Assembly (NCBI RefSeq): GCF_004118635.1
Contig: NZ_SDGU01000002.1
Location: 1 to 62,441 of the forward strand
Reading direction: 5' to 3'
DNA from: Chlorobaculum sp. 24CR
GTDB lineage: Bacteria > Bacteroidota > Chlorobiia > Chlorobiales > Chlorobiaceae
Length of the DNA stretch: 62,441 nucleotides
Of the stretch, positions 47,003 through 55,419 are shown piece by piece. Every line of letters starts with the position of its first letter. The first letter of the stretch is position 1. Made by a program: the position numbers and the translations under genes. The notes below the pieces were generated by a model. The model searched no databases, was not told where the DNA came from, and saw only the letters and a list, made by a program, of their open reading frames with translations.

Positions 47003-47218
47003 ATGGAATCTGTAGAGGAACTGGCGAAGAAAGCCATTGTGCTCGATCCGCAGGAGAGAGTCCGGCTGGTGGAGGCTATTTTGCACAGCCTCGATAAGCC
47101 CGATCCTGAAATCGAGAAAAAATGGGTAGCCGAATCAGAGGCTCGCTATGATGCTTTCAAGCGCGGCGAGCTTCAGGCTGAAGATTGGGATGAAATCAGA
47201 AAACGTTACGAACGTTGA
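47003..47218 (+). CDS. Addiction-module antitoxin (paired copy)
   Basis: The 71-residue protein (MESVEELAKKAIVLDPQER) is the antitoxin of a RelE/ParE-type module. Its helical N-half should fold as a small domain and its C-half (WVAESEARYDAFKRGEL) wraps the toxin. A GGAGG ribosome binding site lies before the ATG. The stop overlaps the toxin start (TTGA). It is almost the same protein as the orphan at 38449-38664. Confidence 0.9.
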   Translation: MESVEELAKKAIVLDPQERVRLVEAILHSLDKPDPEIEKKWVAESEARYDAFKRGELQAEDWDEIRKRYER

Positions 47219-47508
47219 AGGCCCGGTTCATTGAAACAGCTTCGTTTGAACTGGATGAAGCCGTTAAGTACTACGATTATCAGTTGCCGGGTTTGGGGTA
47301 TCGCTTTTTCAGGGAGACATCGGCTTCCATAGATCGGATATTGTTCATGCCCGATGCGTGGCCGAAAGTAGGCGGACGAACAAGACGGTGTATGTTGAAA
47401 GGCTTTCCTTATGCCCTCTTCTACGTGCAAGAGCAGGAGGAAATCCTTGTCACGGCAGTTGCTCATCTTCACAGAGACCCCAAGCACTATCGTGACAGGA
47501 TCGTATAG
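47215..47508 (+). CDS. RelE/ParE-family toxin
   Basis: The 97-residue product (MKARFIETASFELDEAVKYYD, then CMLKGFPYALFYVQEQEEILVTAVAHLHRDPKHY) has the RelE/ParE fold pattern with the conserved basic and aromatic C-terminal strand. Such toxins cleave mRNA on the ribosome or inhibit gyrase; sequence alone does not decide. The start is a TTG at 47215 that overlaps the antitoxin stop. A terminator follows after 12 bases. Confidence 0.9.
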   Translation: MKARFIETASFELDEAVKYYDYQLPGLGYRFFRETSASIDRILFMPDAWPKVGGRTRRCMLKGFPYALFYVQEQEEILVTAVAHLHRDPKHYRDRIV

Positions 47509-47520
47509 CGTTTCATTCAC

Positions 47521-47552
47521 CCCCGACTGGTGAAAACTGGTCGGGGTTTTTT
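47521..47552 (+). terminator. Terminator of the CTGGT-loop family, after the toxin
   Basis: CCCCGAC (47521-47527) pairs with GTCGGGG (47540-47546), followed by a T run and the same TTGCGTTT tail seen after aroA. Confidence 0.88.
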
Positions 47553-48009
47553 GCGTTTCTGGGGGTGGATCAACACGGAAATCCTGCGGCGAGTTTCCCA
47601 AATTTGTTGGCGTGGCGGTACAAAATTTTTACCTTCATAAAATGTGTTAGCTGAAGTACAAGGTAGTATCACCTTTCCCCCACAGCAAATGCCTCACGCA
47701 AGTTCCATCACACAGATCACGACCCTCGAAAGCCGGGGTGAATTGTCACAACGGCATTGTGCTCGCCGGAGCCGTTGGCGTTGGGCTGTTTCGGATTTTG
47801 ATGGGGGGATTGGGGGTAAAAAAGTTTACAGCAGATTAAAAGCCCATTCGATGATTTGTAATAACGGCAACAAGACCTCGCAGGGCAATAACACGCTACT
47901 TTGTAGCGCTTATTCGTCCAATATGGCATGTAAGGCGCAATAGAGTAGCGCTGATAAACAAGTTGGCAGTAAGCCGAAGGCCGCACTCTATCAGTAAATA
48001 TATTCCATT
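47553..48009. other. Non-coding left arm of the defence island
   Basis: About 450 bases without a convincing gene. It includes GTTAGCT at 47646-47652, the possible left cassette boundary. A GC-rich hairpin (CAACGGC / GCCGTTG) lies around 47750-47777 and a short CGCTAC/GTAGCG hairpin near 47899. The sequence shifts to low GC from about 47820 onward. The promoter of the Gabija-like genes should be here. Confidence 0.5.
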
Positions 48010-50091
48010 ATGAAGATTATAAAAATTGAAGTTGAAAATTTTCGCCTACTAAAGAATTTTTCAATGGATTTGGAGGAAGACCTCTCCTTAGTTATCGGGA
48101 AAAACAATACGGGAAAAACCTCAATCCTTTCCGTTCTTGACAAGTTCCTGAACGAAAAAAGTAAGTTTTCTTATGATGATTTTAATATTGATTTCAAAAA
48201 CGAATTAGAAGTTCTTATAAAATCAGGGGCTATTCCCGAAGAATTTACACCTAAAGGCATCAAGCTAAAAATATTTGTTGAATACAACGAGAAAGATGAT
48301 TTGTCAAATGTTAGTAGGGTTTTGATGGATTTAGACCCGGACAATAACAAAATTGTATTGGGATTTGAATATACAACAAGCTACACTGATTTTTTAAAAA
48401 TCAAAACCGAATATGCAGCTTTTGAAGCGAATGAAAAGGCGAAAGTTGACGCAAAAAAGAAAAATAAACCCAGCGAGATTAAAGATTTTTTAAAGCAAGG
48501 ATTGGACAACTACTTTCGTACTCACAAGATGTCTTTTGAGTATGACATGGTTACTAAAAAAGTCAATGATACTAACTTTATAGACCTCGAAAGTGAAGGT
48601 ATTGCTATCAAAGATATAATTGGTTTCAAATACATTAGTGCAAGACGAGATGTAACCAATAAGGAGAAGGAAAATACCTTATCAAAACAAACATCCAGTC
48701 TTTATAAAAAGCAGGAGGATAACAGCGATAAAAATCTAGCTACTGAAAATTTTAAAGACCAGCTTTCTGAAACTGATAGTACATTAAGCGAAATATACAA
48801 AGACCTGTTCAGTGATGTAATTAAAAAAGTACAGGATTTCGGAGGAATAAAACTAAACGATACTGATATAGAAATAATTTCAACACTGCAACATCGGGAA
48901 CTACTTGAAGGAAATACAACCGTAGTATATACCCATGACGACCATAAACTACCCGAACATTACAATGGTTTAGGTTACATGAACCTTATAAGTATGATTT
49001 TTGAAATTGAAATTCTTGTCCAAGATTTCAAAAGAGATAAAGACAAAAGGCCAGCAGACATTAATTTGCTAATTATAGAAGAACCGGAAGCCCATACTCA
49101 TCCACAAATGCAGTATGTTTTTATAAAGAATATAAAGAAATTACTTGCCGAAGGCATTAAACGTGATGACGGAATAAAAAGACAGCTACAATATATCATT
49201 ACAACCCATTCGTCCCACATTGTTGCAGATAGTGATTTTGATGATATTAAATACTTGAAATCGGAAAACAAAAATAATGTTGTCGCAAAGAACCTTTCCG
49301 ATTTAAGAAAACAGTATGATGCCGACCCAAGCCAATATCAATTTCTAAAACAATATTTAACAATAAGCCGGGCTGAAATTTTCTTTGCTGATAAAGTCGT
49401 TTTGATTGAAGGTGATACGGAAAGAATATTGATACCAACCTTTATGCGAAAAGTTGATTTGGAAGAAGCTGCTCGCCTGACGGCAGAAGGTAAAGATGAT
49501 ACTTTTCTTCCGCTATTATCCCAAAATATATCAATAATTGAAGTGGGGGCGTATTCTCAAATCTTTGAAAAATTTATTGATTTTTTAGGTATTAAATCTT
49601 TGATATTAACGGATATTGATGCCATTAAAGTTATAAAACAAGATGAAAAAGGGCAAGATGTTTGGGGTGCTTGCCCCGTTAATGAGGGAACAAAAACAAG
49701 CAATTCTGCAATCAATCATTTTTTAAAAGAAGTTGCTTGGAATGATTTAAAAACACTGTCTGTTGGGAACAGAACAATCTTAATAGGAAGTTCTACAGTT
49801 TGTATTTGCTATCAACAAGAAGAGAATACCTATCATGCAAGAAGTTTTGAAGATGCTTTTATTCATTTAAATAGGGAATTTGTAAAAGGCAGTAAAGGAA
49901 CCTTTCAAGGATTGAAAAATGCCTCCTATTTTGATGATGACACCAAAAGTCCTTATGAGTTGGCGGGTTCCTGTATCAAGAAGAAAACTCATTTTGCATT
50001 GGATATTTTATATCATAGTGACGAGAATTTTAGTAACTGGAATATTCCTGCATATATCAAAAATGGTTTATTATGGTTGAAGGAAGATTAG
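48010..50091 (+). CDS. gajA: OLD-family ATPase/TOPRIM nuclease, Gabija GajA-like
   Basis: The 693-residue protein has an SMC-like ABC ATPase N-terminus with Walker A GKNNTGKTS (30-38) and the C-terminal ATPase half (LLIIEEPEAHTHPQMQ near 352). A TOPRIM nuclease domain follows, with Glu467 in VLIEGDTER and the DxD pair Asp535/Asp537 in LTDIDAIK. With a UvrD-like helicase directly downstream this is the Gabija anti-phage arrangement. It is longer than the about 580-residue reference GajA, mostly through a Lys/Glu-rich insert around 130-260. The AT-rich base use (A/T-ending codons) is foreign to this genome. Confidence 0.85.
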   Translation: MKIIKIEVENFRLLKNFSMDLEEDLSLVIGKNNTGKTSILSVLDKFLNEKSKFSYDDFNIDFKNELEVLIKSGAIPEEFTPKGIKLKIFVEYNEKDDLSNVSRVLMDLDPDNNKIVLGFEYTTSYTDFLKIKTEYAAFEANEKAKVDAKKKNKPSEIKDFLKQGLDNYFRTHKMSFEYDMVTKKVNDTNFIDLESEGIAIKDIIGFKYISARRDVTNKEKENTLSKQTSSLYKKQEDNSDKNLATENFKDQLSETDSTLSEIYKDLFSDVIKKVQDFGGIKLNDTDIEIISTLQHRELLEGNTTVVYTHDDHKLPEHYNGLGYMNLISMIFEIEILVQDFKRDKDKRPADINLLIIEEPEAHTHPQMQYVFIKNIKKLLAEGIKRDDGIKRQLQYIITTHSSHIVADSDFDDIKYLKSENKNNVVAKNLSDLRKQYDADPSQYQFLKQYLTISRAEIFFADKVVLIEGDTERILIPTFMRKVDLEEAARLTAEGKDDTFLPLLSQNISIIEVGAYSQIFEKFIDFLGIKSLILTDIDAIKVIKQDEKGQDVWGACPVNEGTKTSNSAINHFLKEVAWNDLKTLSVGNRTILIGSSTVCICYQQEENTYHARSFEDAFIHLNREFVKGSKGTFQGLKNASYFDDDTKSPYELAGSCIKKKTHFALDILYHSDENFSNWNIPAYIKNGLLWLKED

Positions 50092-52007
50092 TTTTGGAAC
50101 CCGAAGTACAGGAAATTTTTAAATCAATTGATAGTGGAAGAAATTTCCTTTTGAGTGGTGGAGCCGGGAGCGGCAAAACCTATTCACTGGTAAGTGTCAT
50201 TCGTCAGGTAATTGTCGAACATCCAACAGCAAAAGTTGCCTGCATGACATACACCAATGCAGCTGTAAAGGAAATTGAAGAAAGAGTAAACCATAAGAAC
50301 CTTAACGTATCTACAATTCACGACTTCTTATGGGATAATATAAAACACTTTCAAAAGGAGCTTAAAGAGGCTATCATTTCTTTGGCGAATAATGAAGAAG
50401 TTAGCAAGATTTCAATTGAGGATGTACATCCCATTCCCGATACCTATTTTGACCTTTTGCCTGATGGAATACAATACAAAGAATTTGTAAAGTTGCGTGA
50501 AGGGATAATTTCTCATGATGAATTACTTATTGTCGCCAATTTCCTGTTCGAGAAATATCCCAAGCTGAGTAGTATAGTAAAAGATAAATACAAATTCATT
50601 TTTATTGACGAGTATCAAGATACAAGCAAAGCTGTTGTAGATACCTTTCTTACTCATTTTAAGAAAAGTGAAAGGAAAAATATTATTGGTTTTTTTGGCG
50701 ATGCGATGCAATCAATTTATGAAGATGGTATTGGGAATTTAGATGATTACAAGGGAAACGATGCCGATAGTGTAAATGAAATTCCCAAAAAGCAAAATAG
50801 AAGAAACCCTCAACTCGTAATTGATTTAGCAAATAAACTTAGAACTGACGGAATAACACAAGGACCTTCCACTGACCCTAAAGCACCTAATATGGTTGAA
50901 GGTATAGTAAAGCAAGGCACTGTGTTGTTTTTACATTCTACGGATGGAGATATTAGTAAGGTTGAAAAATTCCTGGAAGAAAATTATGGCTGGGATTTCA
51001 ATAATGCAAAAGAAACAAAGGAATTGAACCTTACTCACAATCTAATAGCAGGCAAAGCTGGCTTTAGAACTTTAATGGATATTTATGATGATGACCCCAT
51101 TATTGGTTTAAAATTTGAAATACTTGAAAAGATTAAATACAACAAGAAAAACAAAAAGCCGGAAATCGAAATCAATGACGATGATACTTTTGATGTTGTT
51201 GTAGATAAGTTTCAATTAAAAAACAGGCAGAAGCAACTAAAAAAGGATATTATTTTGGCCGACCCTTTAAAAGCAGAACTTTATAACCAATTAAAGGATA
51301 AGTCGTTTTCGGTAGTAAGAAAAATTTATTTGAATAAAGATGCTCTTATTGATGACAAAAAGCAAGACGAAAATGATGAGAATAAAAAAGGTTCAAAAAG
51401 GGATAATCTGATAAAGCACTTATTTAAAATTCAAACTAATATTTCACTGTACCAAAATAAAAGATATAACGAGTTTTTAAGAGCCACTGATTATCGTTTT
51501 AGGATAGTAAGCATAGCAAGTAAAAGGGCATTAAAAGAAAATATGGAAAGCCTTGTGGATGTTGGAGAAAAAACAATTGAAGACGTAATTAATGATGCTA
51601 ATGAAAAAGGTATTTGTTTGATTGATGATAAACTAATTGACTTTAGGGATAAGAAAGAGTATTTGTACAATCGTGTAAAAGATGTCAAGTTTAGTGAATT
51701 TCAAAAACTATATGAATACTTAGAAGGGCAAACACCGTTTTCAACACAACATAAAACTAAAGGTGCTGAATTTAATAATGTTCTGGTGATACTAGATAAC
51801 GGAGGATGGAACAATTACAATTTCGGAAATCTTTTTTTGGAAACAGGCTCGGCAAGTGTATTGGATAGAACTCAAAAGATATTTTATGTTTGTTGTACAA
51901 GGGCTAAGGAAAATTTAGCAGTTTTTTTTCATAACCCTGAACCGCAAGTAATAGCTAAAGCTAAAGTATGGTTTGGAGATGGTAATGTTATTGATATTGA
52001 TAGATAA
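50073..52007 (+). CDS. gajB: UvrD/PcrA-like helicase, Gabija GajB-like
   Basis: The 644-residue protein carries superfamily 1 helicase motifs: Walker A GGAGSGKTYS (29-38), motif II FIDEYQDTSK (Asp179-Glu180), a motif IV-type NRRNPQLVIDLANKL, motif V HKTKGAEFNNVLVI near 562 and motif VI CCTRAKENLAVFF near 612. It is larger than the reference GajB (about 500 residues), with a Lys-rich middle insert. The start lies inside the 3' end of gajA (19-base overlap), so the two are translationally coupled. In Gabija it senses DNA ends and activates GajA. Confidence 0.85.
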   Translation: MVEGRLVLEPEVQEIFKSIDSGRNFLLSGGAGSGKTYSLVSVIRQVIVEHPTAKVACMTYTNAAVKEIEERVNHKNLNVSTIHDFLWDNIKHFQKELKEAIISLANNEEVSKISIEDVHPIPDTYFDLLPDGIQYKEFVKLREGIISHDELLIVANFLFEKYPKLSSIVKDKYKFIFIDEYQDTSKAVVDTFLTHFKKSERKNIIGFFGDAMQSIYEDGIGNLDDYKGNDADSVNEIPKKQNRRNPQLVIDLANKLRTDGITQGPSTDPKAPNMVEGIVKQGTVLFLHSTDGDISKVEKFLEENYGWDFNNAKETKELNLTHNLIAGKAGFRTLMDIYDDDPIIGLKFEILEKIKYNKKNKKPEIEINDDDTFDVVVDKFQLKNRQKQLKKDIILADPLKAELYNQLKDKSFSVVRKIYLNKDALIDDKKQDENDENKKGSKRDNLIKHLFKIQTNISLYQNKRYNEFLRATDYRFRIVSIASKRALKENMESLVDVGEKTIEDVINDANEKGICLIDDKLIDFRDKKEYLYNRVKDVKFSEFQKLYEYLEGQTPFSTQHKTKGAEFNNVLVILDNGGWNNYNFGNLFLETGSASVLDRTQKIFYVCCTRAKENLAVFFHNPEPQVIAKAKVWFGDGNVIDIDR

Positions 52008-52014
52008 GGCCTAC

Positions 52015-52142
52015 AGCTAACAAGGTATTGCCAAAAGCGGGGCTGAACGGCTTCGATTGAACTTAATTACTAAATACTGTGGTATTTCTATTAGGCGTCA
52101 GTGCTAAACTCCCCGCCTTCGGCAATACCCAAAACGTTATAA
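52015..52142 (+). other. attC-like recombination site downstream of the Gabija pair
   Basis: The layout is AGCTAAC (52015-52021), GGTATTGCC (52024-52032) and GCGGGG (52037-52042), then about 68 bases, then CCCCGC (52111-52116), GGCAATACC (52121-52129) and GTTATAA (52136-52142). The 9-bp and 6-bp arms pair perfectly and the outer TAAC/GTTA pairs too. This is the order R''-L''-L'-R' of integron attC sites. The 7-mer AGCTAAC is the exact complement of GTTAGCT at 47646-47652, as expected if both belong to one cassette. The core bases depart slightly from the GTTRRRY consensus. Confidence 0.6.
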
Positions 52143-52193
52143 AAAATAAGTTTTTTTAGCGTGAGAATGTTCGTTATACAGGGGAAGAAACGC

Positions 52194-52227
52194 AACCCCC
52201 CCAACCAGTCCACACCGGTTGGGGGTT
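52194..52227 (-). terminator. Terminator of the CTGGT-loop family, after the alpha/beta hydrolase
   Basis: A stem of about 11 bp (52194-52206 with 52217-52227) has the same loop words as the hairpins after aroA and the toxin when read on the minus strand, and a TTGCGTTT tail. It lies directly beyond the hydrolase stop. A T-rich tract on the plus side suggests it may also work in the other direction. Confidence 0.75.
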
Positions 52228-52235
52228 CTTCTTTT

Positions 52236-53006
52236 TTACAGACTTTGCAAATGCTCCAGCAATATGCCGTTGAACATCGCGGGCTGGTCGAGGTTCGAGA
52301 GGTGGCCTGCTTCGGGAATCAGTTCGAGCTTTGAGCCGGGAATCAAGGCGTGCATTCCGGCGGCGACTTCCGGTGTGGTGACGGTGTCCTCCATGCCGTT
52401 GATGATGAGCGCCGGGCAGGCGATTTCGGTCAGCAGCTCCGTCGAATCCTTCCGCTCGGCGATGGCTCGCATCGCTTCGCTGATCTCCTCCGGCGCTTGG
52501 CGGACGATGCTCTCCCGCGTTTTCTCGACGAGCGGCTGGTTCGAGGCGTAACTCTCCTTCGCGAAAAAGTTCGGCACCATCCTCGCGGCGGCCTCTTCCG
52601 ATCCCTTCTCCATCACCGCATTTCTGAACTGCTGCCGCCCGGCCAGCACCTCCGGCGAATCGGCGTTGGCCCGCGTGTCGCAAAGCACCAGCGAATCGAT
52701 CAGCTCCGGAAAGAGGCGGTAAAATGCCAGCGCCTGGTAGCCGCCCATCGAGAGGCCAGCGACGGTCGCGCTCGACCAGTCGAGCGCTTCGACGAGCCGG
52801 GCAAGGTCGCGGGCGTAATCCTCCATGCTCCATCCAGGGCGCGACGGCGAACTGTCGAAGCCATAGACGTACGGCGCGACGACCCGGTAGCCCGACTCGG
52901 CGAGCGGGGCGAGTTGCGGCTCCCACATCTGTGCCGAAACCGGGAAAGCGTGCAAAAGCAACACGTTACCGGCGTCTCCGCCCGCCGCTCCAGTAAAGGT
53001 CAGCAT
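52236..53006 (-). CDS. Alpha/beta hydrolase
   Basis: The 256-residue protein has the nucleophile elbow GLSMGG (Ser near residue 91), the oxyanion-side LLLHAFPVSAQMWEPQ segment near 17, a late Asp (NGMEDTVTTPE) and His (PEAGHLSNLDQP), so the triad appears intact. The cap region resembles 3-oxoadipate enol-lactonase or BioH-like hydrolases, but the substrate is unknown. It begins 4 bases downstream of the YtxH-like gene, so the pair is probably one transcript. Confidence 0.85.
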   Translation of the reverse strand: MLTFTGAAGGDAGNVLLLHAFPVSAQMWEPQLAPLAESGYRVVAPYVYGFDSSPSRPGWSMEDYARDLARLVEALDWSSATVAGLSMGGYQALAFYRLFPELIDSLVLCDTRANADSPEVLAGRQQFRNAVMEKGSEEAAARMVPNFFAKESYASNQPLVEKTRESIVRQAPEEISEAMRAIAERKDSTELLTEIACPALIINGMEDTVTTPEVAAGMHALIPGSKLELIPEAGHLSNLDQPAMFNGILLEHLQSL

Positions 53007-53009
53007 GGC

Positions 53010-53336
53010 TCAGTTCTCCTGCGCTTTGGACTGGCTGCCGCGAATGTCGCGGATGATGGTGTTGGCCTCGTCGAGAATCTTGCGGGCCTCGTCGCGAGCG
53101 CTGTCGATGATCTCCTGCGAGCGGCGCTTGGCCTCGTTGCTGTACGCCGTGTCGCTCTCCGACTCCTCGTACATCTCGGTAGCCCGGTCGATGGCTCGCT
53201 TGACCTTGCCGCTGATGATCATCTGGGTATCCTCGCCCTTGCGCGGAGCGAAAAGCAGTCCCATGATGGTGCCGACTGCCGCGCCGAGAACGGCTCCGAA
53301 AAACAGTCCCTTGTAGTATTTATCCTGATTTTCCAT
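53010..53336 (-). CDS. YtxH domain membrane protein
   Basis: Starting at ATG 53334-53336 (MENQDKYYKGLFFGAVLGA) gives 108 residues. A Gly/Ala-rich membrane segment (about 10-27) ends in LLFAPRKGEDT, the YtxH signature, followed by a long charged helix with coiled-coil character. YtxH proteins are small general-stress or envelope-associated proteins of unclear function. The 25 extra residues of a longer start at 53411 are not family-like. Confidence 0.85.
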   Translation of the reverse strand: MENQDKYYKGLFFGAVLGAAVGTIMGLLFAPRKGEDTQMIISGKVKRAIDRATEMYEESESDTAYSNEAKRRSQEIIDSARDEARKILDEANTIIRDIRGSQSKAQEN

Positions 53337-53611
53337 GATCGAAGGAGTTGGGTTGGAAAGTTTACCGTAAGAATATAACAAAAGGCAGGCGCTAAAAAGG
53401 TTCATCCCCATTGAATCGGGATTGGGCGGGGGAGGAATCTGTTCCCCGGCTTGAAAGCCGGGGCAATGTGAATGGAAGAGTGCTGAATGTCCGGAGGGTT
53501 AAAACCTTCCTGAATGCAAGAGACCGGTTTTTGCGCATCAGCCCCGCCCATCGTCCTTGCCCTCCTTTGTGTCCCTGCTGACCTTCTCGTTCTTTCCCCG
53601 GCCTGCAATTT

Positions 53612-55054
53612 TTACCCCCGCAAAATTTCCAGCACCTCCGCTTCGAGGCCGGAGAGCGTTTCGATCAGGTCGGGGCGGCAGAGCACACGGAATTTTTTTG
53701 TGTAGCGCTCGAAGGAGAGGATGAAGTCCGAGCCGAACACCGATTCGCGGAAATCGTCGAAGCGGATGTAGCCGTTCGCGTCGGTTGGTTGGGCCATGTG
53801 GCGATGCTCGCTCTTGGTCGGCCAGACGCGCAGTTCGCGGAAGTCGTCGTAGTCGAACACATCCTTCGAGGCGGGCGCGTCGATGAGCACCTCGTGGCCA
53901 GCGAGCCGTTTGCCGGTTTTTCTGCCGACGAGATCGCAGATTTCCAGCTCCTTCTCCTTGCGGCGGCAGTGGTCGGCGCTGTAGGCGAACCAGACCGGAT
54001 CGATCTCCATCTCCGGGCCGGAGTAGGGGCGGATGGTCATGGCCCGTTTATAGACGCGGCGCTCCAGAATCGCGTCGAGCAGCTCCGCCGCCGGAAGGCC
54101 GAGGTGGCGGATCAAGCGTTCGAGTTCGTAGAGCACCCGGTCGTCGGAGTTGAAGTAGAACAGCTCGCGCAGGGCAGCGGCTGGCAGGCGGCCATCGTCG
54201 GCGACCTCCTGCAAGAGTCGGCGCAGCATCGCCGCGAAGGTGCGGCTGGTGTGGTGCCAATAGACGTTGCGCATCATCATGTACTTGGCGAAAAGCAGGC
54301 TTTCGAGCGGCGCGATCCCTTTTTCGGTGATCGCCAGCCGCCGCCGCTCCGGGTCGGGCACGAACGACTCGATGAGCCGCTCGATGTCGATGCTGCCGTA
54401 AGGAATATTGCAGTGGTGCGCGTCGCGCATGAGGTAGTCCATCTTGTCGGGATCGAGCGTACCGCTCACCAGCTTGCCGAGCGGGTGCGCCGTCTTGCCC
54501 GCGATGATCTCCGTCACGACGCCCGGATCGACCCGCCAGTCGTCGTGCAGAATCGCGGCGATGGAGGGCGAGCCGTGATGCTCCTCGTTCAGGAACTGGC
54601 CGGTGAGCGATTCGTGGTGCGCGAACACTGCCGAACGGTCGCCCGCCGGGGTGATCTCCTCCAGTACATGCGCGTGGGGATAGTGGCCGATGTCGTGCAA
54701 CAGGCAGGTTGCCAGCAACGTGCGGCAGGTCTCGTCGTCGAACTGCAAGCGTTCGCTTTGCAATTCAAGCGCCAGCGGATTGCTCACCATGCGCTGCAAG
54801 ATCATTTTCATCAAATGATAAACCCCGATCGAGTGCTCGAAGCGGGTATGGTTCGCGCCGGGATAGACCTGCTGGGCGAACGAAAGCTGGCGGATGCCTT
54901 TGAGGCGCAGGAACGACGGATGGGCGAGAATTTTTTTGAGCGGCGCGCTCAGCGGAATGTGGCCCCAGATGGGGATGCGGATGAAGCCGCCTTCGGAGCG
55001 GAACAGGAAGGGCTCGGCGATCATGAGAATTCGTTTGTTTTCGATGGTTTTCAA
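53612..55054 (-). CDS. HD-domain phosphohydrolase (dGTPase/SAMHD1-like)
   Basis: The 480-residue protein has the metal residues of the HD family: His74 in TRFEHSIG, His120-Asp121 in LLHDIGHYPHAH, and a later Asp in DPDKMDYLMRDA near 205. This pattern is typical of deoxynucleoside triphosphate triphosphohydrolase-like HD proteins, which hydrolyse dNTPs or related nucleotides. The C-terminal half (after residue 300) is specific to this subfamily and has no motif I recognise. A terminator separates it from the RRM gene upstream. Confidence 0.87.
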   Translation of the reverse strand: MKTIENKRILMIAEPFLFRSEGGFIRIPIWGHIPLSAPLKKILAHPSFLRLKGIRQLSFAQQVYPGANHTRFEHSIGVYHLMKMILQRMVSNPLALELQSERLQFDDETCRTLLATCLLHDIGHYPHAHVLEEITPAGDRSAVFAHHESLTGQFLNEEHHGSPSIAAILHDDWRVDPGVVTEIIAGKTAHPLGKLVSGTLDPDKMDYLMRDAHHCNIPYGSIDIERLIESFVPDPERRRLAITEKGIAPLESLLFAKYMMMRNVYWHHTSRTFAAMLRRLLQEVADDGRLPAAALRELFYFNSDDRVLYELERLIRHLGLPAAELLDAILERRVYKRAMTIRPYSGPEMEIDPVWFAYSADHCRRKEKELEICDLVGRKTGKRLAGHEVLIDAPASKDVFDYDDFRELRVWPTKSEHRHMAQPTDANGYIRFDDFRESVFGSDFILSFERYTKKFRVLCRPDLIETLSGLEAEVLEILRG

Positions 55055-55091
55055 GATACGCAGCGAATTTCCTGCGGAGAAAAGAGGGTCA

Positions 55092-55129
55092 AAAAAAAAC
55101 CGCAGTTTTGTTGCTGCGGCTTTTTTTTG
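55092..55129. terminator. Terminator after the RRM protein gene
   Basis: CCGCAG (55101-55106) pairs with CTGCGG (55115-55120), with A and T runs on both sides. It can work in both directions. On the minus strand it follows the RRM gene stop by about 18 bases. Confidence 0.88.
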
Positions 55130-55146
55130 CTTTTGGAAGCGGCGGG

Positions 55147-55419
55147 TCAGTACCTCGGACGGGAAGCCGGACGCTCTTCGCGCGGTCTGGCTTCGTTCAC
55201 GCTGATTTTTCTGCCATTCAGCTCGGTTTGGTTCAGGCTCGAGATAGCCTCGGTGGCTTCTGCGTCATTAGGCATTTCAACGAATCCGAATCCTTTTGAA
55301 CGGCCAGTGAATTTATCCGTGATAACATTCGATTTGGATACCGTTCCAAATTCACCAAATGCGTTGTTCAAGTCCGCTTCAGTGACGCCGTAGTCAAGAT
55401 TCCCAATGTAAATATTCAT
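55147..55419 (-). CDS. RRM-type RNA-binding protein
   Basis: The 90-residue protein is a single RNA recognition motif with RNP2 IYIGNLDY (residues 3-10) and RNP1 RSKGFGFVEM (40-49), plus a short Arg/Pro-rich tail. It resembles the small glycine-poor RBPs of cyanobacteria and other bacteria, many of which are cold-induced. A long non-coding leader with a palindrome lies upstream, which suggests post-transcriptional or autoregulatory control, though this is inference. Confidence 0.93.
   Translation of the reverse strand: MNIYIGNLDYGVTEADLNNAFGEFGTVSKSNVITDKFTGRSKGFGFVEMPNDAEATEAISSLNQTELNGRKISVNEARPREERPASRPRY

Noticed and set aside
47885-48000. A second attC site upstream of the Gabija pair
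   Set aside because: There are short inverted words (CGCTAC/GTAGCG, CTGATA/TATCAG), but they do not assemble into the R''-L''-L'-R' order.
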